Below, in pieces: positions 45,150 to 56,100 of a stretch of DNA of 64,000 bases. Each line of letters starts with the position of its first letter. Position 1 is the stretch's first letter. The stretch spans positions 41,591,140-41,655,139 of the forward strand of contig NC_081411.1 in assembly GCF_030272615.1 (NCBI RefSeq), in the 5' to 3' direction. The DNA is from Cryptomeria japonica (taxonomy: Eukaryota; Streptophyta; Pinopsida; Cupressales; Cupressaceae). The position numbers and the translations under genes were made by a program. The notes under the pieces are model-generated. The model saw only the letters and a program-made list of their open reading frames with translations. It did not search any database and had not been told where the DNA came from.

Positions 45150-45987
45150 GTTCCTATTCCTCTAGAATATCCTCTTCCTCCTTGAAATCTTTCTCCAGAA
45201 AACCTTCCACCTCTTCCTCTCTGTCTCTTCTCATGTCTTTTGTTCAACTTCTATTATGCTTTTAGGGCATATTGGTAAGCTTCTTCAACACTCTACAACT
45301 TGATCAAATTGAGTTCATCTTGTATAGACATTTGGAATCCATTCAAATTTTTTGCAACTTGTTCAATCTCATCATGGACATGTCCAGATTTGATATTCAA
45401 CTTGTAGAATGCTTCGTTATACTCCTCCACACTAGATTCTTTCTGCTTCAAGTTTTGTAACTTCCAAAACAGATTCACTTGATAATCATCTAGCACAAAA
45501 TTTAATTTTAGCTTGGCAACCATCCACTCCCATGTTTTGATCTTCTCTTTACCTCTTCTCTATCTATCAACTTGCAAATGTTCCCACCAAAGAGATGCAT
45601 GACCTTTCAACCTAGAACAGGCATATTTCACTTTTCTTTCTCTTGCGGTGTTCTCAAAATCAAAATAGTTCTCCATCTCAGAGATCAAAATTCATCTGAA
45701 TCTAACTTTCCATCATACTCTGGTGGGGTAAAATGTGGTTTGGTATTATCTCTACTCAAAACCCTCAAGAACCTCTCTTCATCCGGATCAATCACCTGTG
45801 GGTTTGCTACTTGTTCTGTCAGTGCTTCTTCATCTTCTTCATCTTCGCTCACATATTCAATATGTCGGCCTCTTCTCTAGGTTGTCTCAATGACTTCTAA
45901 TCGGGCTGCAATTCCCCTCAACATTTCCATCATAGCAGGGTCTACATTCCCATGCACTCCATCATTCCTATTTCCTCTTTGTGCCAT
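45150..45987 (-). pseudogene. E9 gag pseudogene
   Basis: The ATG at 45987 begins MAQRGNRNDGVHGNVDPAMM, then an acidic stretch (SEDEEDEEALTEQ), PPEYDGKLD, and the gag core with GHASLWWEHLQ near 45590 and SSVEEYNEAFYKL near 45420. A TAG where Gln is likely occurs near 45877 (T-T-*-R-R-G-R), with others downstream. This is the normal size and layout for chromovirus gag. Confidence 0.85.
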
Positions 45988-46096
45988 CTTCACGCTAGTC
46001 CTCTGCAGCTGCAGGTCAGATCCACAATCCACCACCCCACAACAAAATCTTCAGGACAACGCAATATCCAGAACAAAATCTCACTCTGATACAACT

Positions 46097-46879
46097 TGGT
46101 ACAGTCACTGGTTAGGAGAGACCTCAAAGAGATCAATCCAAATTGGGCAGCAAGAGTAAACACAATGGAAACAAGAGGATATGATGGAGACAATGAAGAA
46201 ATGAATGAATTATATCATGAAAACTAATTACAAATAATCAGTAATATCCAAATTACAAAATTCGGCTCACTGGCTTGCTCATACATGCTCAATTATAGAA
46301 TTAGTCAACTCCGGACCTCTAAATCTTATCATATATCTTCTATATTCTTTCTGATGATTTATGATGCTTAATTATATTGATTTATATGGTCTAGAGGAAT
46401 CCAGTCAGCCCAAGAAGAATCGAACAATGGCGAACAAGATGAAACATGCCAAAACCACCATGTCATCCTTCTCCAAGGAAAATCCTCCAGAAAATCCAAA
46501 GGATGAAGTGCGGATCAAAGGGAAGGTCAGCCACACGCTAAGGAACATTGGAAAAATTTGTCGAGGCTTCACAAGCTACAAAAAGGATCTACAAGATTCG
46601 CTAAGAGGAAATAGGTCCAAGCGGCTCCGATGTTCTAAGCCAGAAAATTGTCTTAGAATCCAAAAGCGATAACTTGCCAAAAAATAATCCAAATGTCCCA
46701 TGTTTTAGTAATAGAAAAGATAATCATGTTCGCAAGGAAAATCTAGCTCCACAAGATTTGGTGAGAAAATGCAAGGAAATGCATAAATAACTGTTGAAAC
46801 TGCAAAACAGAAAACAAACTAAAAAGAAATGTTTTTGGTTGATGCAAGATTTCCAAGAACCAGGGATGCTCCTGCATCA
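46097..46879 (-). repeat. E9 5' LTR
   Basis: 783 bp, TGGTACAGTC...CCTGCATCA on the plus strand. Adjacent iMet-type primer site TTGTATCAGAG. Confidence 0.88.
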
Positions 46880-46989
46880 TAATTGTATGCAATAAAGTAC
46901 ATCGAGTTATGAAAGCTGCAACTCAATAAATGAAAATTGAATCCTTGAAAAGAGAAAAGATTGAAACACTATCCTTACCCCCCAAGCAT

Positions 46990-48100
46990 GTAGACGGGAA
47001 TAAGAAGGCTACTATGTTGCAAGCCAAGTATGATTACACATGAAATTTTACCATGATGAATGAAAAAAATCCCCCAAAAGAAAATATACTAATGTTATTT
47101 AATGAGGAACAACATAATAGGTGAAGTCACAAGTGCTAATGTGCTACCTTCTCATTTGGATTGAGAAAAAGCATGTGATTCGATGTAAGATGAATAAGAT
47201 CCTTGTAACATAAATATTGAACATGTTGTTTAAAAGCTTTGCAATCACTTAGAGAATGACAATAACTATGATGAAACAAACAATGTGTATTACCATCACT
47301 TGGCTTGGGATTCTTTGAAAAATGTTTTAAGGGGAGCTTGATGTTTTTATCATATTTGAGTTTCTAGAAGATTCTTTTTGCTATTTTCAAACGATCCTTG
47401 ATAGAGATAGGCTTTGTTTCTTGTTGAGTAGGAGGAGAAGGCTTAGAGAAAAGAACTAATGAAGGAGGAAAGGATTTTTATCATAAACCTCATTAAAATT
47501 GGTTGTGTAAGTACATGTTGAAGGGCAAAAGGGATGAATAGATGAAGAAGGAAGATCCTTTGTAGGGAGATTCTTATTTCTTTCATCACTATTCATATCC
47601 ACTTTTTTGGGTTGGGAAGAAGTATATGAAGCATCATCTTAACTCAATGTTATGTTAGGAGATAAATCATGAATAAAATGTATAACATCATCTTGTCTCA
47701 AAATATGTTGATGATTAAGGTAAGCTCTTGGAGAATAAGGAGGATCTAGATTGATATATGTACTAAGATTAACACACTTACCTTGTCCATCTTGCACCAA
47801 AGTACCTTTGTGAGAAGAAGATTCATCATCACTCTTCAACGTTGTATCTCCATTGGAGAGAACATTGATGCATTAATTATTTCCTCATGAATAAAAGACA
47901 CTCTAGGAGAGGTACAAGTATTATTAATTTCAATACCATCCCTAAGATTAGCAAGGGTTCCATTCGAAACATCTACCAAAGCTTTTATGAAATCCAAATA
48001 TTCTATTAACCTCTTTAAAAATATCATCATATAGCCACGTGAAATATGTTTGAAAGCTTTGAGAAATCAATTTAATTTGAGAAAAATATTTGAACCTTCA
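46990..48100 (-). pseudogene. E8 gag remnant with CHHC knuckle
   Basis: Open stretches 47836-48030 (KALVDVSNGTLANLRDGIEI) and 47639-47839 (CVNLSTYINLDPPYSPRAYL), then a decayed part with a knuckle-like CLFHHSYCHSLSDC near 47270 (C-x2-H-x4-H-x4-C, the same spacing as E4 and E6). Several stops. No protease or pol recognised. Confidence 0.6.
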
Positions 48101-48318
48101 TAATGCCATACATTAAAGTTGTATGAATGAGTTTAAACAACATGAAGTGAAAGAAGCTATTATCCAACACATGATTTTGATAATAATACTAATAAGTAAT
48201 GTAATCACATGTGAAATAGCAAACCAATCAAATTTTGTAAATTTCATTATGAAAAAATAGTTTTGAAAACACCCAATCATATATATGAAAATTATTAGAA
48301 GCATAAGGTTCACCAAAA

Positions 48319-49802
48319 TATAATGGTGAGAGGTTTTCACCAGTTTAGCCATGTAAACAAGGAATGAGCCTACTTCTAACTCTGATTACATAAAAGAGGA
48401 ATAAAATCAATAGATTCAACCTCAATTGTATGAAAAGGGTTGAATGTTGATTGATTTATATTCTTGCATTGTTTTAGTTGAAAATGAACTATGGAAATAT
48501 GTAAATTAAATGCAATATCTAGGGCTAAGGATGTGAAATTCATAGTAATCAACACTAACAGTTAGTCTTAGATCATATATGTGTAAGGTGGTGAAATAAG
48601 GAATTAACAAATTAGATTAGTTAAGGCACTAATTTCATGGGACCAACTTACATTAAGGGGGATTGAATTCAATTGATCCAAACCTAAAAGGACTAAATAC
48701 AAATTAGATTAATCCTCCTTGTTTGAGTTGAAATTATATTTGAATTCGGTTTGAACTGCAATGCTAGATATAGGACAATCAATGATAATTTGACATAAAA
48801 TAATAATAATAGTAAGTTCTAGATGTCATGCAAAGATATAAACTTGAATATGAGGATGGGAAATAGACCATAACCTGTGATAGAAAATTTGGGCTGAATT
48901 GTTAAGACCAGGAGGTGTGGGGCAACCTAGTCCTTTGAATGTCAGATGTAGACAAACTAAATCTTTTTTGGAAAATGTTGATGCAAAAAATCTCCTATCG
49001 AAATCTCATCATAAATTCTCAAGACTAGGTAGTGTGAGTTAACCCTATCCTCCACTTTTCATGCCTTCAAAATCTAGATTTGATTGTTGTCATCTATTAT
49101 ACTGAATTCTTAGCTCGTGAACCTTGAGTTAACTTCCTGCATATTGAATGATGGAATTTATTTGTTGATGGGAGATTGATTAGGTCAAACCGCAGTTTAG
49201 GAATTAATCTTGAAATTGAAACAAAAATTGAACTTGGAAATGGAATTGATGTAGAGGAAGCTTGCTTGAATCCTCATACGAGGATTTAGGATGCCACATA
49301 AAATATCTTTATAGAATGTTGATCGTGGATGCCATCATGAATCCTTGAACTTCACTTGACCTCTCCTTCATTGCTTGATGAATGCTTGATTGCTTTCTCA
49401 CATAAACTTGAATTTGCTAGAGTGCAATTGAGATCTTGATAGAGGTTGATGTATTGAGAGTTTACCAAATGAGGGGAGGTAGGCTTGCTTTTATACCTAA
49501 TCGTGTCTTAATTATTTGAATTTTTGGAGTAGGCCGACATGTATCTAGATTTCTCACCCACAAGAAGTTACCATTGAGGGGTCCAAATTTGGGCCCTTTT
49601 TGGGAGAACCATGTTACCTAGGGTGTCTTGGTCTTGTCAATAAAGACTCAAACTTGAACCAAAGTTGGAGAAAGAGTTGAAAATACAAATTCCAGGATGG
49701 TATGGGTGGAATCAAAGAAGGTACAAATCATTGAATGCTAGAATGCAAGATGAATCCTAGGTAAGGACAAAATTGTATAGAGATACAATTTGCAATGCTA
49801 CA
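48319..49802 (-). repeat. E8 5' LTR
   Basis: 1,484 bp, from TATAATGG (a TG-to-TA change at the LTR end) to GCTACA. Promoter pair: TATAAAAG (complement of about 49487-49494) and TCGGCCTA (complement of 49530-49537). Confidence 0.75.
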
Positions 49803-51136
49803 ATATGAATATATAATGTACATATCTGGGAATAGGAAGCAAAGAGGATCTTGCATCTAAAATTTGGGCTTAGAGCTAGAGGGAAATGGTGTCTAAGGCA
49901 TTCTTATCCATGGAGTATCATATGTGGATAAAAAATTATCTTTTTGGTATCAGGATGTTGTTCTAAGTATTTCCCTAAACTTTCATAAAAAAAGTGTTAG
50001 ATAGTGGTGCTTGGGGCAACCTTGTCCTCTAATTTTTGCCTCTGCAAAAGATAGTTTTGTGTGTCTTACTTTGCTCTTCCCAAATCTGTATCTATTTTCT
50101 TAAGATCATGTCACTAGCACATAGAAAGGAGGAAAATATTTTCTTAAGATCATGTGGATAACAAATTGTCTTTTCGGTATCAAGATGTTGTTCTAAGTAT
50201 TTCCTTGAACTTTCATCAAAAAAGTGTTAGATAGTGGTGCTTGGGGCGACCTTGTCCTCTAATTTTTGCCTCTGCAAAAGATAGTTTTGTGTGTCCTACT
50301 TTTCTCTTCCCAAATATGTATCTATTTTCTTAAGATCATGTCACTAGCAAATAGAAAGGAGGAAAATAGAGTTGTTGATAGGGGTTTGCTTAGATCAAAC
50401 CACAATTTTGGAAATGACTCCATAATTGAATTGAAATTGAAAGGAAAACTCTAAAGTAAAATGTTCAATATTATACCTTAAGGTTGTTGAATTTAATGAT
50501 GGTTGATGATGTAGTGCTCTTTGAATGTGATCACAAGTGTTGATATAATAACATGACATGATAAGACATAAATGAATCATTCATAAAAATATGCTTACAT
50601 GGAGATTGTTGCAACTTGTTACTCCATAATGCTCAAATCTAAAGAATAATTGAAGAATATGGTAGAATAAAATGTTGCCTTAATACTTGAAGATGATTTG
50701 GATATGATAGAATGCTTGTGATAAGAAAATATATTGGAAGAATGATCTTATATAGGGCTCTCAAGTTATTTCGTAAAGTAGGCTGATCTCCAACACTCAT
50801 ATGGAGATATCAAAATCGAGATCCAATTGGTGGGAATTGGGCACTAACATATTCAAATTTGGGATTAGATTGGAGGGACAAGGGTGCCCAAAATGCCCCT
50901 GTCCAGGGCAAGGATTCCCTAAGCACCCTTATCCACCCAAAATAGGATGAATCAAGCGTGAATCAGGTGCACTCAGTCTCAAGATAGAGGTTTAGATCAC
51001 CATGTAAACATATGACATTAGTTTTATAGCATAAAGTTTGGAAATAGGCTTGGATACGAGTTAGAAGAAAATGCACTAAGGCAAGGGCACAAAAAGCAGT
51101 GCAAAATTGTACAAGGTTACAATTTACGACACTATA
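49803..51136 (-). repeat. Second, diverged LTR of the E8 family
   Basis: Sense start near 51136 (TATAGTGTCGTAAATTG, like TGTAGTGTCATAAAATTG of E4). GC-rich hairpin zone at 50878-50935, TCAGCCTA (50779-50786, complement), TATATAAG (50747-50754, complement). Its other end is not defined; E8's LTR lies against it. It contains a 230-bp tandem duplication. Confidence 0.68.
49921..50377. repeat. Tandem duplication, period 230 bp
   Basis: Units starting at about 49921 and 50151 share GTGTTAGATAGTGGTGCTTG, CTCTAATTTTTGCCTCTGCA and CTTAAGATCATGTCACTAGC with few differences. It lies inside the diverged LTR. Confidence 0.88.
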
Positions 51137-51201
51137 ATATGCAATATGTATAGACCATGTAGCAAGAAAATTACACAAAACCATGTAAAATCAAACACAT
51201 G
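51137..51201. other. Short flank between LTRs
   Basis: 65 bp of AT-rich DNA between the E8-type LTR and the Sire-like LTR; nothing recognised. Its last five bases, ACACA, recur at the far side of that LTR. Confidence 0.4.
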
Positions 51202-52150
51202 TTGGCAATTGACACTCATCCGTTGATTTACGATGATTGATTTATGGTTTAGGGTTGTCATTGATGGAAAATCTTCTTGGAGATTCGATCTGGTGGTTGT
51301 GATTCTTCTTATCCAGAAGTAGGAGTTAACCAGTTAATCGGGGTTATTTCTATAAAGTTTTGGTCTGAAAAGATTTCCAATAATTGTTGTGATTTTGGTG
51401 ACTAATTTCGAGGTGAAAATGATGAGGCCAACATTGGTGAATCATTTTGGAAAATTGTTTTGGTCTTGTGATATGTTTTGTTAGAGATTGAAGCCGACTT
51501 GAAGATACACGTTACATTTTTGATAGTCGACTTGGAGGAGATTATTTTTGATATGACTAGATATATAAGATTGAATTGGTGATTGTTTTTTGTAGTATTA
51601 CTTTTGTGGTGATCCATTTTGGTGTGATTGAGTGCAATCACATGCACATTTGATTCCTAGGTGATCTGGTAGCTAACTAAGACATAAATAGAGCATATTG
51701 CAGAGCGAGTACAGTCAAAGATCTTGTGCTTAGCCAAAACTCATTTTTGCATTATTAGATGCTATTTTAGAGTTCTTTAATTGTATTTCCTCACCATAAT
51801 TAAATTGTAAGTTAGTGAGACTTCTTTGAAGGTTGTAGCCTTTCGGGTCATTGTAATTGAGCAGTGAGCTCTAGGAAGTGAGCCCGAATGCAAGTGCATT
51901 CCCCATCTATGTAATATTTTATGTACTCCTAGTCATAGTATATAAATATTGTGGGTTCCAGCCCCACCATGGTTTTTCCCTTTCCATGTTTCCATGTAAA
52001 AATTCTGGTGTTGTGCATTTGTGGTTTATTTATTGCTTGCCTATGTTCTTTATTGTTATGCATTGCTAACTAGTGGATAAAGAATAAGTTTTTGAGTATG
52101 ATCTCTGACAGAACACTGATTCACCCTCTCAGTGTTCCTTAATTCTAAAA
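51202..52150 (+). repeat. Solo Sire-like copia LTR
   Basis: Starts TGTTGGCAATTGACACTC and ends near GATTCACCCTCTCAGTG...AATTCTAAAA, with an ACACA direct repeat on both sides. It shares an ordered set of blocks with the LTR at 52824 (TTAGATGCTA, GTGAGACTTC, GGTTGTAGCC, GTGCATTCCCC, TGGTTTTTCCCTT). No internal region follows, so it is a solo LTR. Confidence 0.75.
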
Positions 52151-52823
52151 ACACATTCACAACAAGGTCATCAAAAAACATAAATGAAATGAATAAATTA
52201 AACAATCAAACCATCCAAGATCCTTTGACGAAGGCCTCATTGCTCCTTATTTATCATCTAATTATGCTAGTATGTTGGATCAATCCATTATGAAACTCAT
52301 ATGAAGCAAAGTAAAAAGCATGATAGGCAAGAATACAGGAAGATTTATAAGTATATGATTCAAGAGAATGATAGCATAAATGTAGACTGCTAAGATGTCA
52401 AAATGAGGAAACAAGAGCCCAATTTATAGACTTTGAGATCACATTGAATGAGCAATATCAACTCAATTCAACAGTTGAGATTTCGTGCAAGAATGAGTTA
52501 AAAGGGAAATTACCATTAGAAGTGAAGACAAAAAGGTGTTAAATCAAAAAGAAAATGGAAGTTTATCCATTTAAACTTGAATGAGGTGGAATTAATAGTT
52601 TAAAATTATTAATTCCAATCATGACTCAAATTAGCCAATTAATATATACAAATAATAATTATGGGAAAAAGGTGAAAGAATAAATAAATATTCATTTATT
52701 TATTCAAAATGGAGGACATGCTAGTAAGAAAGGGGATTGATTAATTATTTAATCAATCAACCTAGGGGAAATGATTTGAATAATTTAAGATAACAACCTT
52801 GTTGAACATTACTGCTGCTAGGA
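52151..52823. other. AT-rich stretch with three perfect hairpins
   Basis: No gene. Hairpins at 52588-52616 (GGAATTAATA / TATTAATTCC), 52678-52705 (GAATAAATAAAT / ATTTATTTATTC, 4-base loop) and 52735-52758 (GATTGATTAA / TTAATCAATC, 4-base loop). Probably part of an old gypsy LTR whose sense start is at 54606. Confidence 0.7.
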
Positions 52824-54118
52824 TATGTTGTTGTCATTGATGTCAACATATTCCTATGATTTATTGTTTTGGTGATTACAGATTGGTTTATTGGGATCAT
52901 GGTTTGGTGTATGGAGTATTTCTAGTATAATTACATCTTTCTGTATTGGTTTCAGTAATCCTGAAAGCCTAATTGATCATATCATATGATCTGGGTTGCA
53001 GTTGTTTTTCTAATCAGTTCTTTGCAGAATTCAGTATATTCCGGTGTGATAAGATCTTGAGCTAAGATTTTGGGAGATTATTTGGGATGGTCTTGTGTAT
53101 CTTCATTTCAGATGGTTCATGAATTGGTACTCCACAAGTTATCTTTCTTCGTGATAGCTATTGTTGATTGAGTGTTATTGATTTTCAAATATTGATCGAT
53201 GAAGATTTGATAAGTGGTGTTGGTGCAACTATTGTTGATGATTCTAACATGTTTGCTGGTGTTTCCTAATTGTTTCCTATTTGTTTTGACGATCCATATC
53301 AATCATTGTGCAAGTTTTTGGTGATTTTGCTGATCCGGTGACGTTCTTCATGTTATGCAGTTTTCTTGATGATGTAGTGTGTTGTGATTGATCTTGGCAT
53401 GATTGTTGGTGGATAAGAGCATTTGGAAATTTCATGTTATATCATGTATACCATTATATTGGTCCGGTGGTCGATCTTTGTATCATATGATGTAATTTTG
53501 TAATTGTGAGTTGAGGGTTTAGTCGAACTTGTTGCCAATGTTGATGAATTGTATAAATAGGTGATATTGTCATGTAAGTTGGGTATCAAGGTTGTGTCTG
53601 CATTAATAGAGAGTGATGTATGTGTGAACAAGGGATTCATCTTTCGATATGGTGTATTGAGCAGAGATTGGTGTTGCAGAGTAGACAAATGTGCTTAACC
53701 AGAACTGTCATCAGGCATTAGCAGATGCTATTATTGTAGTTCATTCCTTTCGGATTGTAGTTTAAATCTTGTTGCAAGTCAGTGAGACTTCACTGAGGGT
53801 TGTAGCCTTCCAGGTTATTATATCTTGAGCAATGAGCTCCAAGCAGTGTGCCTGAATGCATGTGCATTCCCCATTGAAATATTTTCACATACTACTGCAG
53901 AGTATCATCTTATTGTGGGTAGGTTCCCACTGTGGTTTTTCCCTTAACCAGGTTTTCCACATCAAAATCTTGGTGTTGTGTGTTGTGCTATCAGTTTTCT
54001 TACCTTTGTTGTTGTTGCAGTTTATCAGATCTGTGTTTGTGGTTAAGTTTGTAGATCTGGTGAAAACTGATTCACCCCCCACCCTCTCTTTTTTCCTTCA
54101 TTGTTGTTGCCAACACAA
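52824..54118 (+). repeat. Sire-like copia LTR, about 1.3 kb
   Basis: Starts TGTTGTTGTCATTGATGTCA and ends CTGATTCACCCCCCACCCTCTC...GTTGCCAACA, standard Sire-type LTR ends. No primer site or gag follows. Flanking five bases do not match (GGATA, CAACC). Confidence 0.75.
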
Positions 54119-54606
54119 CCGATTGTTGAATTAAGCCCTAATAGTGATGACTGATTTACTAATAATTGATAAAAAATAATGACAATTGACTAAGGTTGAT
54201 AACAAAGTAGGACAAAAGATCGAAAAGATCCCAATGATAATGATTTTGATAAGAGATTGATAAGATCGATTGATAAAGTGTCATGAAATGTTGATAGAGT
54301 GTCACAGAGGACTAATTGAAATGGATTGATAAAGAGGTTGATAATTAACAATTGATTAATTTTCAACAAAGAGGGAATTAATTGTAATGAGACCAACTCG
54401 AATGATTTGAAAATGATAAAATGACAATCATAATAATCTAGGACCAAATGTGAACAAATGAGACCGATTAGGGTTGGATTTGAAATGAACTAAAACCAGA
54501 GGAATGCCACAATATCAACATGTGATGAAGATCAAATACGACATAGGATACATGTTAAAAATTAGGTTAGCGACGTAGGAGTGATGACTAATTTTAAGTG
54601 TCTACA
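54119..54606 (-). repeat. Outer part of a gypsy LTR (sense start TGTAGACAC)
   Basis: The minus strand begins TGTAGACACTTAAAATTAG at 54606 and runs leftwards through GATTGATAA-rich DNA, interrupted at 54118 by the Sire-like LTR. The 52151-52823 segment may be its continuation. The other end and the partner LTR are not identified. Confidence 0.45.
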
Positions 54607-55200
54607 AACCAATTTATAATAAACTACATTCATTCATATATACACATCCATTAAATTATATATTCATATACTTTAATGTCTTACACATGTCTTATAATAC
54701 ATTCATTATTCTTCATCCATATATACATATATCATATATATAATTCACACTTCACTATTCTCTCATTTATATTTAGTCCATATATGCTTCCATACTATTC
54801 CACACTCTTATCTCTCACTTCTCCCACTTTGTAGAGTCTCTTAATGCCTTTCTATCACATCCTTTCATAATAACTCTTAATTATCTTATTCCCATGAATT
54901 TTTCTTTTATTCTATAATATTTTACTATTTTATAGCTTATATAGGCAGATTAGAGGCATTTTAACGTAATTTAAGGGGTATATAATGGATATCTAGGTCT
55001 AGAAATCACCCAATGACATCTATGATGCCTCACAACCCTATTTACTACCAAAAAGGGTCAATAAAACTAACAAAAAGAGAAACCACAAGGCGATATACAT
55101 GATAACGATAGCAATAAAATTCTTGGACAACAAAAATACAAGATGCTTAGTTAGGAGGGCTTGAAATCATAACTATGACATATGATGCAAGAAACCTTCC
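54607..55200. other. AT-rich non-coding stretch
   Basis: 54607-54960 is a run of TATATAC/CATATA-type low complexity; nothing recognisable in the rest. Confidence 0.5.
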
Positions 55201-55209
55201 AACATGGTT

Positions 55210-56100
55210 GAATCAAGTAGTTTAAAAAAAGGAAAAGGAAATATAAAGAACCACATGAAGAAGAATTTGTCATCTTAGACGAATCCTTTGAAACCCTTAG
55301 TAGTAAAAGTAAAAAGGGAAAAAACGGCAGCTTTATTGGCTACTAACTAGCATGAACACCTACTGGATCAAATAGTTGTACCATTGGTGGACAAACCCAA
55401 AGAGGAAATTTAACCACAAGAAATTATCAAATCTAGGATGGAGATATAAGAGTCCAAACTAGACTAGATGAAAAATAATCTTTGTAAATGGTTGTGCAAA
55501 TCATCCTTAAGTGTATGAAAAAGGATGAAACTAATAAAGAGGAGTTGAAAGCACAAATTGTGAAACTTAATGCACAAATCATAGGACTTGTGGATTTGGC
55601 CACTCCATCACTGAGACTACAAGGATCATTGAGCAAAGAGAGAAGACTCTAGCACCTAGATGGATTGCTCGTTGATGCTACCGAGTGGAGAGAGAACTTG
55701 CAAACCCTAGAAGATGAAGTGATTAATATGGCAATAAAGTTTGATCATTATTTGAGTGATGAGGTAAGTTTAGCTCAATAGATGCAAGTTGGAGTATATG
55801 AAAGTATAATGACATGGGAGAACTATGTCCCTATGTTCAAAGGATAAAATCCACAAGTTCAAAAGAAATGCTTAAGGAAGTTGTTATAGACAATAAAAAT
55901 TAAGATTTACCAAGCAATGGTTGAAGGCTATGAGGATGATAATCAAAACCTTGAAGAGATGTAGAGACAAGTTGATAAAGAACCAAACCTCTACAACCAA
56001 GTACTAGGGAAAATTAAAGAGTTTATTGGAAGTCTCTCTTGAACAATCTAGGAAACATATGTTTTAGTATAGACACCTTATACAATGCCTCAATAATTCA
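55210..56100 (+). pseudogene. Decayed plus-strand coding remnant, family unknown
   Basis: Reads EEEFVILDESFETLSSKSKK near 55260, then from about 55505 KKDETNKEELKAQIVKLNAQ, PSLRLQGSLSKERRL, a stop, HLDGLLVDATEWRENLQTLE and IKFDHYLSDEVSLAQ, with later pieces to about 56035 (GYEDDNQNLEEM). Length, charge pattern and consistent frame suggest real past coding sequence, helix-rich. I do not recognise a family; a retrotransposon accessory ORF is possible. Confidence 0.4.

Larger units (their letters stand above)
40842..46879 (-). mobile_element. E9: second chromodomain Ty3/gypsy element
   Basis: Minus-strand chromovirus. Right (5') LTR 46097-46879, left (3') LTR 40842-41487 (outer about 136 bp missing). 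Reading leftwards: primer site TTGTATCAGAG (46084-46094), gag, protease, RT, RNase H, integrase, chromodomain. Many stops and frameshifts. The right flank is TAATT; the left flank is lost, so the duplication cannot be checked. LTR ends (TGATGCAGGAGCATCC) resemble E5's (TGGTGCAGGAGCACC), a related lineage. Confidence 0.92.
46880..49802 (-). mobile_element. E8: Tat-like element, leader, partial gag and 5' LTR
   Basis: 5' LTR 48319-49802, primer site TTTTGGTGAACCTTATGC (complement of 48301-48318), then gag remnants to about 46990 where E9 abuts. Only the 5' half remains. It has the same primer site, LTR start (TGTAGCATTGCAAATTGT) and CHHC knuckle as E4 and E6, so it belongs to the same superfamily. 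Confidence 0.75.

Noticed and set aside
1..51136. A virus-like or CRISPR-like system in the repeats
   Set aside because: The repeats are LTRs, tandem duplications and microsatellites of a plant genome. No spacer-repeat arrangement and no Cas-like ORF is present.
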